Assembly: GCA_030740295.1 (NCBI GenBank)
Contig: JASLXP010001166.1
Coordinates: forward strand, 1 to 13,952
Source of the DNA: Planctomycetota bacterium
GTDB lineage: Bacteria; Planctomycetota; PUPC01; JACPCR01
Length of the DNA: 13,952 nucleotides
Reading direction: 5' to 3'
Shown here: piece by piece, positions 8,002 through 13,952 of the stretch
Position numbering within the stretch: position 1 is the stretch's first letter
Layout: the number at the start of each line of letters is the position of its first letter
The notes under the pieces: generated by a model
The model's input: the letters and a program-made list of their open reading frames with translations, nothing else
Databases searched by the model: none
What the model was told of the DNA's origin: nothing
Translations under genes and position numbers: made by a program

Positions 8002-8037
8002 CTCGTCCTTGACGAGTTACTAAGTCTGTGACATTGT
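8002..8037 (+). promoter_or_regulatory. Possible promoter and hairpin before the M20 gene
   Basis: TTGACG (8009-8014) and CATTGT (8032-8037) are 17 nt apart. The first is a good -35 match and the second a poor -10 match. A small hairpin CTCGTC/GACGAG (8002-8007 and 8011-8016, 3-nt loop) overlaps the -35 box and could be an operator. Beyond this the 218-bp divergent spacer 7856-8073 shows nothing I recognise. Confidence 0.25.
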
Positions 8038-8073
8038 TTTTTCAGTTTCCGCAATCCATCCGAACAATCAAAC

Positions 8074-9273
8074 ATGCCCGATTGGCGAGAGGATCTGGAC
8101 AGCTATCTGGATGCAAAATGTGACGAACTGATCCAATTCAGACGTCACATTCACAAGCATCCCGAGCCCAGCGGCGAGGAACAGGAAACAGCACGCTTCA
8201 TCGCACACGAGCTCGCCCGGCAAGGCGCGCCGCAACGCCTGGTTCTGGATGACCGCGGTGTCCTGGTGCAGTCCGATGAATCAGGGGAGCCACGTATCGG
8301 CTTTCGTGCAGATATTGACTCCCTGCGATTGCAGGATGAGAAGGACACGGAATACCGTTCGAGCCGTGCCGGCTGCATGCATGGCTGCGGGCATGATGCA
8401 CACGCGACGATGGCCTTTGGCGCGGCTCTCGGTTTACAGCACGTTAAAGATGAACTGCCATGGCCGGCCGCCTGGACGGGTCTTTTTCAGCCTTCCGAAG
8501 AAACCGCGAAAGGTGCTTTTGAAATGATCGACGCGGGCGCCCTGGAGGGCGTGAAGAACATCATCGCCTATCACGTCGATCCGCAGCTTTGCGTCGGGCA
8601 CGTGGCCATCTGCTCGGGCCCGCTGACGGCATGCTGCGATGAGCTTGCGGTAACGATCTTCGGTCAGGGCGGCCACGCGGCCCGGCCACACCACACGACC
8701 GATCCCATCGCGGTGTCAACGCAGTTCGTTCAGAGCGTGTATCAGTTCATCCCACGCACGATCGATTCGCGGATGCCGGCCGTGGTCTCATTCGGCACGA
8801 TCCGCGGAGGGGATGCGTCCAACGTGATCCCCGACAAGGTCGAGCTCGGTGGCACCATCCGGACTCTCAGCCGCAATGCCACCGATAAGGTAAGAGAAAA
8901 GATCCGCCACATCGCGCACGGGCTTTCGGAGGCCAGCGGCACCGACATTGAAGTGCGTTTTCTGGGAGGCCCGGATGCCGTCATCAACGATAGTGAGGTG
9001 ACCGACGTCTTCGCTCTCGCTGCAAAAGAGGTCGTCGGCAAAGCCGCGGTCAACCAGATCGATCTGCCAAGCATGGGCGGGGAAGACTTTGCCGGTTATC
9101 TCGATCACGTGCCGGGCGCATTGATGCGCATCGGAGTCGCGCCACCGACCGGTCCGGAAACAGTGCTGCATTCGCCCACTTTCGATATCGATGAAAACGC
9201 GCTCCTTATCGGCGCAAAGATCATGGCGAGGGCCGTGATACTTCTCGCTCGTCCTGATACTGCGCCAGACTAA
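8074..9273 (+). CDS. M20 family amidohydrolase (M20D, hippurate/IAA-amino acid hydrolase type)
   Basis: The 399-residue length is normal for the family, which hydrolyses N-acyl amino acids or small amide conjugates with two metal ions in the cytoplasm. Visible motifs are FRADIDSL (D80, D82), MHGCGHDAH (C105 and H107 as metal ligands), FQPSEET with the E142/E143 pair, AYHVDP (H167), the dimerisation lid starting GQGGHAARPHHTTDP and ending SNVIPD, MGGEDFAGYL, and LHSPTFDIDE with the last ligand H366. All expected ligands are present, so it should be active. No strong Shine-Dalgarno precedes the ATG. The YbdK-type ligase starts 18 bp downstream on the same strand, so the two are probably one operon. 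Substrate is unknown; amidase, carboxypeptidase or aminoacylase activities are all possible. Confidence 0.93.
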   Translation: MPDWREDLDSYLDAKCDELIQFRRHIHKHPEPSGEEQETARFIAHELARQGAPQRLVLDDRGVLVQSDESGEPRIGFRADIDSLRLQDEKDTEYRSSRAGCMHGCGHDAHATMAFGAALGLQHVKDELPWPAAWTGLFQPSEETAKGAFEMIDAGALEGVKNIIAYHVDPQLCVGHVAICSGPLTACCDELAVTIFGQGGHAARPHHTTDPIAVSTQFVQSVYQFIPRTIDSRMPAVVSFGTIRGGDASNVIPDKVELGGTIRTLSRNATDKVREKIRHIAHGLSEASGTDIEVRFLGGPDAVINDSEVTDVFALAAKEVVGKAAVNQIDLPSMGGEDFAGYLDHVPGALMRIGVAPPTGPETVLHSPTFDIDENALLIGAKIMARAVILLARPDTAPD

Positions 9274-9291
9274 ACGGAACAGGGGAGACCC

Positions 9292-10401
9292 ATGAAGCCA
9301 TACCAGTTCGCGCCGAATGATACGCACAGTATCGGGGTGGAAGTCGAGCTGCAGCTCATCGATGCAGACTCGATGGCCCTGAAGAGTGCCTGCCCAGCGA
9401 TACTCCAGGACTTACCGGCCGAGATGAGAGATTTCGTCAAGCCCGAGTTGATGCAGTGTTACGTCGAGGTCATCACAAAGGTCTGTCACACCGTTTCGGA
9501 AGTTGAGCAGGATCTCAGATACAAACTGGATCAACTTTCCAAAGTCGCGGCCAGGCACAACACCCGACTTTTCTGGAGCGGCACGCATCCTTTCTCCAGT
9601 TGGCACGATCAGGAGATCACCGAAAACGAACGCTATCACGGCCTCGTAAAGCTCCTGCAGGACACCGCACGCCGCCTGGTGACGTTTGGGTTGCATGTCC
9701 ACGTGGCCGTCAATTCGGGCGACAAGGCGGTCATGATCTGCGACCGCATCCTGCGCCACCTGCCCACGCTGCTCGCGCTCTCATCAAATTCGCCATTCTG
9801 GAACGGACGTCTGACCGGGCTTCATTCTCAGCGCAGTAAGATCATGGAATCGCTGCCGACGGCAGGCCTGCCGCCGTTGATGCGGAATTGGAGTGAATTT
9901 GTCTGGCTCGTGAATCACCTTGTAGATACCGGCTTCATCTCCAGCATTCGAGAAATCTGGTGGGATGTGCGCCCCCATTACGGATTCGGAACGGTCGAGG
10001 TCCGCATCTGTGACATCCCCGCCAATCTCGAAGACACGCTTGGATTGGTCGCTCTCATCCAATGCCTGGTCGCAGCTCTCTCGAAAGAAATCGACAGCGG
10101 CACCTACCAGCACGACTGCCACCCCATGATGGTTCGTCAGAACAAGTGGCGCGCCTGCCGATACGGAATGGCCGCCAATCTGGTCGACCCTTACACCCAG
10201 AAACCGCTTCCGGCCCGCGAACTCGTCCGTCAGCTTGTTGGCCACCTGCGCGAGACCGCGGCAGAACTCAAGTGCACCGATTACCTCGATCACGTGACCG
10301 CCATGACAGAAAAACCGACCGGTGCGGAGCGGCAGATTTTCCTGTTTGAGGAAAAGGAGAATACCGCGGATGTGGTAAGGGATTTGGTGGAGGAGGAGTG
10401 A
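9292..10401 (+). CDS. YbdK-type carboxylate-amine ligase / glutamate-cysteine ligase (GCS2 family)
   Basis: The 369-residue protein matches the GCS2 family, ATP-dependent ligases with a glutamine-synthetase-like fold that join a carboxylate to an amine; the E. coli relative YbdK has weak glutamate-cysteine ligase activity. Motifs in order are GVEVELQL (15-22), FVKPELMQCYVEV (48-60), SGTHPF (96-101), GLHVHVAV (133-140), ALSSNSPFWNGRLTG (162-176), WWDVRPHYGFGTVEVRICD (223-241), and KWRACRYGMAANL further on. A strong AGGGGAG ribosome binding site (9281-9287) sits just before the ATG. It follows the M20 hydrolase by 18 bp. Glutathione-type synthesis is possible, but no glutathione synthetase is nearby, so a different amide product is equally likely. 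Confidence 0.9.
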   Translation: MKPYQFAPNDTHSIGVEVELQLIDADSMALKSACPAILQDLPAEMRDFVKPELMQCYVEVITKVCHTVSEVEQDLRYKLDQLSKVAARHNTRLFWSGTHPFSSWHDQEITENERYHGLVKLLQDTARRLVTFGLHVHVAVNSGDKAVMICDRILRHLPTLLALSSNSPFWNGRLTGLHSQRSKIMESLPTAGLPPLMRNWSEFVWLVNHLVDTGFISSIREIWWDVRPHYGFGTVEVRICDIPANLEDTLGLVALIQCLVAALSKEIDSGTYQHDCHPMMVRQNKWRACRYGMAANLVDPYTQKPLPARELVRQLVGHLRETAAELKCTDYLDHVTAMTEKPTGAERQIFLFEEKENTADVVRDLVEEE

Positions 10402-10454
10402 GCGTAATCATCGATCTGTACTTTTTCTGACCGAGCGCAGATCCTCTTAACCTC

Positions 10455-11534
10455 TCACAAGTTCACCACTTGCCCCTCGGCCGCGGATTTCATGGCGGAT
10501 TCGGTCACGTGGATGGCCGTCCTGACGCCTTCCGGCTTGACCGCAAGCTCGACGCCCTGGCTCAGGTGCTCGGCGATGTTGCGGTAGTAGGAGGTCCAAT
10601 CGCCTCTGATGGTCTCCGGACGAATCTCGGTCTGGATTCCGTTCAGCGTGGTTTTGACGGTCGCGCGGTTGTCAGGGTCTTCGACCGCTTCACGGATTCG
10701 TTTCTGAATCATGAAACGTTCCTGAGGATCGACGCCCTCTTTGCGGAATGCGCCTTCACTGCCCAGCGCGAAAAGTTTCGGCTTTGAGAGTTTGGCGATG
10801 TAACCAACCTCCACCGTGTAGAGCAGGCCGCTCTCGAACTTGATCTGGCACTTGACGTAGGTCTCGACATCCGTCGTCCACTTGTGGCGCTGCGTGTCGC
10901 AAAATACCCACTTGGGCGTTCCACCAATCTGCACGGCGTGGTCCACGAAATGCGCGCCCCAGTCATAGAGCGGGCCACCACCTGATTGTTTTTCACCGCG
11001 CCAGCTTCCCGGCTGGCCGTACCCCATCACACATTCTTCGATGAGAAAGACATCCCCCAGGGCACCGGAATCGATGAAACTGCGGAGGGTCAGATAGTCG
11101 CCGTCCCAACGTCGATTATGAAAGACACTGAGCATGACGTTATTCGATTCCGCCGCATGGATCATGTTGTCCGCTTCGGCCACCGTAAGGCACATGGCTT
11201 TATCGACCACCACGTGCCTTCCGGCCCGGAGCGCTTTCACCGCAAGCGGCTCGTGGGTGTCATGCGGTGTGGCCATGATAATGAGACGAGCATCGTCCTT
11301 CTCGAGCAGCTCGTCGAGGGTGGTATAGGTTCTGATATCTGGATACGTCTCAGCCGCGGCCGCGCGCCTTCCCTCATCGCGGGTGGCGACGGCCGTGAGC
11401 TGCAGGCCGGGCTCAAGGGACACGAGGTAGGTGTGAAAATCGCGTCCGGCGAAACCATAGCCGACCACTGCAGTGGGGATTGGTTCGGGTTCGGAGCCGA
11501 TGATGGTTCTGGTTTTCTCGGTGGATTCGCTCAT
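10455..11534 (-). CDS. Gfo/Idh/MocA family NAD(P)-dependent oxidoreductase
   Basis: The 359-residue protein has the Rossmann nucleotide loop GYGFAG (25-30), then IIMATPHDTHEPLAVKALRA, then VVVDKAMCLT where the usual E/D-K-P motif reads D111-K112-A113, so the catalytic Lys is kept but the Pro is replaced. The catalytic pair appears in GGGPLYDWGAHFVDHAV (D191, H195). The family oxidises or reduces sugars and polyols such as inositol. The first 20 residues look disordered and precede the Rossmann fold. AGGGA stands 8 nt before the ATG, supporting this start. It converges on the YbdK gene with a 53-bp gap. The substrate is unknown; similarity in layout to YdgJ-like dehydrogenases is suggestive only. 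Confidence 0.92.
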   Translation of the reverse strand: MSESTEKTRTIIGSEPEPIPTAVVGYGFAGRDFHTYLVSLEPGLQLTAVATRDEGRRAAAAETYPDIRTYTTLDELLEKDDARLIIMATPHDTHEPLAVKALRAGRHVVVDKAMCLTVAEADNMIHAAESNNVMLSVFHNRRWDGDYLTLRSFIDSGALGDVFLIEECVMGYGQPGSWRGEKQSGGGPLYDWGAHFVDHAVQIGGTPKWVFCDTQRHKWTTDVETYVKCQIKFESGLLYTVEVGYIAKLSKPKLFALGSEGAFRKEGVDPQERFMIQKRIREAVEDPDNRATVKTTLNGIQTEIRPETIRGDWTSYYRNIAEHLSQGVELAVKPEGVRTAIHVTESAMKSAAEGQVVNL

Positions 11535-11567
11535 GGTGGATTTCCCTGGGTGTTGATTGCTTGGTGA

Positions 11568-11583
11568 GTCGCTGTGTCGCTGC
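11568..11583. repeat. 8-bp tandem word before the oxidoreductase gene
   Basis: GTCGCTGT (11568-11575) is followed at once by GTCGCTGC (11576-11583). It lies in the presumed 5' UTR of the oxidoreductase gene. It is a short tandem of the same style as the leader repeat at the left edge, though the unit differs and two copies could arise by chance. Confidence 0.4.
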
Positions 11584-11586
11584 GTG

Positions 11587-11614
11587 TATATAAAGGGAAG
11601 ACGAAATGTTCCAA
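11587..11614 (-). promoter_or_regulatory. Possible sigma-70-like promoter of the oxidoreductase gene
   Basis: On the minus strand TTGGAA (11609-11614) and TATATA (11587-11592) are 16 nt apart, about 50 bp before the ATG at 11534. Reading the -10 box as TATACA shifts the spacer to 18 nt. This suggests the gene is not simply read through from the 468-residue gene upstream. Other phyla use different promoter rules, so confidence is modest. Confidence 0.4.
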
Positions 11615-11671
11615 TCTGGTTGCTGGGTCGGGTTCTGTGACGGCCATCTTTTCCTGTGCCCTGATGCCCGC

Positions 11672-13078
11672 TTACTCCGATTTCCGGGTGTACTTCAGCG
11701 CAGCATCGAGCGATGCCAGAAGAGAATCACGAATACTATCCGAATTCTGAATGGCAGCGGCGTTGGCGATCTCGATGAGGCCGGGCAGCGGCAGGAGGTC
11801 TTTATTCTGAAACACGAGGGGTCTTGATTCCGAACCGCGCGTATCGAGAACGACCCTCTGTGTCGTGGGATCCGTTTTCAGGAACGCTTTGAAACCTTCC
11901 GCATTGGAGAACTGAATCGGCGGGTCTAAACGCTGACCTGCAGGCAGAAAAAACTGGACGCCGTGTTCACGAAACCAGGCTTCGTGCCGGTGAAAAACTC
12001 TCGCGCCTTCAATAGTGTCCTGGGGGAGATGGTCGGGATGTTCGCTGTCGGCAGCGAAGACCCAGTAGGAGGTTCCTGAACTTTCCGAATCGCCGACCGG
12101 AATAAACTGAAACCGGCGGATGAAACGTAGCGGATGCGAAGTGACAAAGCGCAGGAGACTGTCGACCGAATCCTCTTCAAACCTGTAAGCGATGGCCGTC
12201 ACGGATGCATGGCGCATGCGTTCGATTTCGTTTTCGATTTCGTATCGCTGGATTTCAAGAGCCTGAATGCGGTCGGTATCGCCATTGGAAAATGCGGCAG
12301 GGTCCTCTACCAGATCGAGCTTCAGGAGGCTCCGGGGCAGCGTTTCGGGTGCAACGGGCTCGATAGTGATGCTGTCCGCCGCTTCGCCGAACTGCAGATC
12401 AGAAAGGTCGCCGATAGGTACAAAGTGGCTCGTCCCACTTTTCCACCAGCGTCCTTCTTTGGGGATCAGATTCACCGGGCTGAGACTGGGATGATAAATT
12501 CCCAGCTTTGTCAGCGGAAAACTGTACCCGCACTCGATGAAACAACGCGCATCGTCAGCCAACGGCTCGAAGAGAGTCATCCGCTCGTCCTCTTTCCACT
12601 TGAGCAACGGATAAGTAGAGCGAAGACCACGCAGCCGCAACAGGTAGAGAAGTTTCTCTCGATTCCTGCCGGCGAGGATGGTGAATTCACGTTCGCATCC
12701 GAAACGAAATACCAGGTCGCGGGTCTCTTCGAAGAGAGACGGTTCGCCCGGAAGGCGCAGCAGGACGTCATTCATGCCTGCTTCAACGCGGCCCGGCTCG
12801 AGCTGCGGCAGAATCGATTCAATGTAATGCGCGATGTCCAATCCCATCGATTTGATGTCCGCGGCCTCTTCCTCGATCGATATCCGCCCGCCAAATGCGG
12901 AGAGCTGAGTAGACATCGATTCAAAATCCGCATCCGGCAGCGCGTCCGTCTGCACCTCGACCGCACCGCCCTTGCCGCCACGACGTATCACAGCCTGAAT
13001 GACCCCGTAATGGAGGACCTCGGTGTCGTTCAGGAAGCGAATGAATTCAGGCTCTTTTTCAAATCGGAAGAGAGGCAT
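11672..13078 (-). CDS. Unrecognised 468-residue soluble protein
   Basis: I do not recognise this family. There is no signal peptide and no transmembrane segment. Residues 1-165 mix short strands and helices (YGVIQAVIRRGGKGGAVEV at 24-42, FTILAGRNREKLLYLLRLRG at 132-151). Residues 171-245 look like a beta-rich part with C179 and C183, YSFPLTKLGIY and EGRWWKSGTSHFVPIGDL. Residues 268-290 are a probable short coiled coil (IQALEIQRYEIENEIERMR). Residues 330-385 and 386-430 contain SGTSYWVFAAD, FFLPAGQRLD and LVFQNKDLLPLPG. The phrases SGTSHFVPIGD and SGTSYWVFAAD hint at an internal duplication, which is inference. The start lacks a clear Shine-Dalgarno. The oxidoreductase gene lies 137 bp downstream on the same strand but has its own promoter-like boxes. 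Confidence 0.8.
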   Translation of the reverse strand: MPLFRFEKEPEFIRFLNDTEVLHYGVIQAVIRRGGKGGAVEVQTDALPDADFESMSTQLSAFGGRISIEEEAADIKSMGLDIAHYIESILPQLEPGRVEAGMNDVLLRLPGEPSLFEETRDLVFRFGCEREFTILAGRNREKLLYLLRLRGLRSTYPLLKWKEDERMTLFEPLADDARCFIECGYSFPLTKLGIYHPSLSPVNLIPKEGRWWKSGTSHFVPIGDLSDLQFGEAADSITIEPVAPETLPRSLLKLDLVEDPAAFSNGDTDRIQALEIQRYEIENEIERMRHASVTAIAYRFEEDSVDSLLRFVTSHPLRFIRRFQFIPVGDSESSGTSYWVFAADSEHPDHLPQDTIEGARVFHRHEAWFREHGVQFFLPAGQRLDPPIQFSNAEGFKAFLKTDPTTQRVVLDTRGSESRPLVFQNKDLLPLPGLIEIANAAAIQNSDSIRDSLLASLDAALKYTRKSE

Positions 13079-13232
13079 CAGCAGAGATGGTTGATGGTTC
13101 TAGTCCTGGAATAAGCGTACTGAAATGAAGGAATAAACCTGAAACGTCTCCAGAAGGGCTGAGCCCTTCAAACTTGAGTGTTTAAATGGGGTTTTACCAC
13201 AAACTTCCCACACCCGGTCGGAGGCATTTCAG

Positions 13233-13343
13233 GTGAACAAGAAAGATAAGCGAAACCTAAATCGTAGGAAACGAAGAATTGGCAGGCGTCTGGACGACAG
13301 CCGTGACCGTCCAGCTTCGGAACCGATGCCGACGGTGTGCATG
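13233..13343 (+). pseudogene. Truncated 5' end of an IS transposase (IS1380-like, tentative)
   Basis: A GTG start with a full GGAGG ribosome binding site (13220-13224, 8-nt spacer) opens a frame beginning MNKKDKRNLNRRKRRIGRR, a very basic N-terminus that continues LDDSRDRPASEPMPT. From memory this resembles the start of IS1380-type transposases common in Planctomycetes-like genomes, where such a basic head is followed by a segment like NIHYE and then the DDE domain. Here the similarity stops at about residue 37 and no DDE domain follows. The frame continues to 13607 but through unrelated sequence and the inverted repeat. The right limit is approximate. It could instead be a small basic protein. 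Confidence 0.5.
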
Positions 13344-13475
13344 TCGTCACGCCCCGAGTTCTGCGGTTTTTTGTACCCATATTTCTCCCCCTTTGGAACC
13401 CCCCGCCCCTCTCCGGCAGCCCAGCTCACCACAAGGGCTCGCCGCCGGAAGAGCGGATGTCTGAAACATACAGCA

Positions 13476-13527
13476 GTGCACGCTTTAGCGTGTTTCCGGC
13501 GGCGACAAAACACGCTAAAGCGTGCAC
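13476..13527. repeat. 20-bp perfect inverted repeat with nested palindromes
   Basis: Arms 13476-13495 and 13508-13527 are exact reverse complements around a 12-nt loop (13496-13507). Each arm also contains its own palindrome: CACGCT-TT-AGCGTG at 13479-13492 and CACGCT-AA-AGCGTG at 13511-13524, so the DNA can fold as one long stem or as two small ones. This is the style of REP/BIME-like dispersed elements. It lies about 60 bp past the stop of the right-edge gene, where it might protect or end that transcript. No T-tract is present. Confidence 0.82.
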
Positions 13528-13585
13528 ACAAAACTCCCATCGGACTTGTTACGAAAGAACCTGCCAGCAGCCTGTGCCATGCGCT

Positions 13586-13952
13586 TCAATCGTATTTGAT
13601 TCCCTGAATGGGAAGGCCATCCATCCCGACGATGTGAGCTGCCATGGCCCAGCCGCCGTTGCCCTGGGCAACTTTTACCAGGAGCGCATTCTTGCCGGCT
13701 CTAAGTCGAATTCGCACCGTATCCTGTTTGGAGTGGTAGCCGCGACTGACCATATTGGTGTGCACACGTTTTCCGTTCAGCCAGACGACGACCCCGTCAT
13801 CAGATCCGATAAGTAACATTGCATCGGTAGCCTCCGGGCAGTGCACCTGGGTTAATGCGAACGCGGCCACATTGTCGCCACCATAAATCTTTGCGAAGTC
13901 GAGAAAAGTCTCTTCCTGGATTCCTCCTGGACCGCCGGTGAACGGCTGCCAC
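13586..13952 (-). CDS. C-terminal part of a protein with a SDDG-WLNG (PA14/CBM-like) domain, cut by window edge
   Basis: The frame is open to the right edge, so only the last 121 or so residues are present. The GTG at 13868-13870 is an internal Val, not a start. Visible residues begin WQPFTGGPGG, continue FLDFAKIYGGDNVAAFALTQV, and contain the motif LIGSDDGVVVWLNGKRVHTN, then DTVRIRLRAGKNALLVKVAQ and GGWAMAAHIVG before the stop. SDDG plus WLNG followed by an L-x-AG-N-LLVKV strand is a jelly-roll pattern familiar from secreted or cell-surface proteins, often attached to glycoside hydrolases, sulfatases or peptidases. The main domain lies outside the window, so function cannot be named. Confidence 0.8.
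   Translation of the reverse strand, partial: WQPFTGGPGGIQEETFLDFAKIYGGDNVAAFALTQVHCPEATDAMLLIGSDDGVVVWLNGKRVHTNMVSRGYHSKQDTVRIRLRAGKNALLVKVAQGNGGWAMAAHIVGMDGLPIQGIKYD

Larger units (their letters stand above)
13079..13585. other. 507-bp gap with transposase remnant and palindromic repeat
   Basis: The gap holds a small hairpin (GAAGGGC/GCCCTTC, 13153-13159 and 13163-13169, loop of 3), a truncated transposase-like start (13233 onward) and a 20-bp inverted repeat (13476-13527). Several reading frames are open across 13337-13540, but they run through the inverted repeat and show no conserved pattern, so I do not call a gene there. Confidence 0.6.

Noticed and set aside
10402..10454. Terminator between the two convergent genes
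   Set aside because: Only a weak 6-bp pair GATCTG/CAGATC (10413-10418 and 10438-10443) with a long loop is present, too weak to call.
12134..13114. Open frame of 326 residues on the plus strand
   Set aside because: It is antisense to the 468-residue gene. That gene is longer and looks like a folded protein, though neither has a known family, so this is a judgement.
13153..13169. 7-bp hairpin GAAGGGC/GCCCTTC as a terminator or IS end
   Set aside because: No T-tract follows on either strand and no matching second IS end was found in the window.
13168..13380. Minus-strand frame starting at 13380 with GGGGGAG before its ATG
   Set aside because: The product is cysteine- and arginine-rich, matches nothing I know, and is antisense to the transposase remnant.
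13337..13816. Plus-strand frame of 159 residues
   Set aside because: It runs through the palindromic repeat and antisense to the right-edge gene, so it is a chance frame.

Overview
This window looks like chromosomal DNA from an uncultured, moderately GC-rich Gram-negative bacterium of the Planctomycetes / Verrucomicrobia / Hydrogenedentes / Sumerlaeota kind. That is an inference from gene content: long TPR plus FG-GAP (ASPIC/UnbV) proteins, Gfo/Idh/MocA and sugar-isomerase families, a SDDG-WLNG surface domain, and intergenic spacers built from very short periodic words. No rRNA, tRNA or CRISPR array was seen, and no gene fixes the phylum.

Layout. Positions 1-140 are a non-coding leader made largely of 7-bp periodic words plus a hairpin. 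It precedes a membrane-anchored TPR/FG-GAP gene (141-2132, +). A convergent, larger relative (2319-5807, -) carries TPR, FG-GAP, ASPIC/UnbV and a long C-terminal region. A perfect 33-bp inverted repeat separates the two. Upstream of the large gene, on the same strand, is a sugar phosphate isomerase/epimerase-like gene (5850-6638, -). Next comes a two-gene unit of a ribbon-helix-helix-like small protein (7517-7855, -) overlapping an HNH nuclease (6883-7524, -) by 8 bp. Divergent from it is a two-gene operon of an M20 amidohydrolase (8074-9273, +) and a YbdK-type glutamate-cysteine ligase (9292-10401, +). Convergent to that is a Gfo/Idh/MocA oxidoreductase (10455-11534, -), with a large unrecognised protein (11672-13078, -) upstream of it. 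The 507-bp gap 13079-13585 holds a truncated transposase start and a second long inverted repeat. The right edge cuts an open reading frame (13586-13952, -) for a SDDG-WLNG domain.

How the genes may work together. The two TPR/FG-GAP proteins are probably membrane-anchored, envelope-facing proteins. The M20 hydrolase and the ATP-dependent ligase are 18 bp apart and make opposite changes to amide bonds, so they may share a substrate family. The isomerase and the oxidoreductase fit sugar or polyol catabolism. The best candidates for undescribed biology are the RHH/HNH pair, the orphan 468-residue protein, and the short-word repeat elements in the spacers. None of these amounts to a proven new system from sequence alone.
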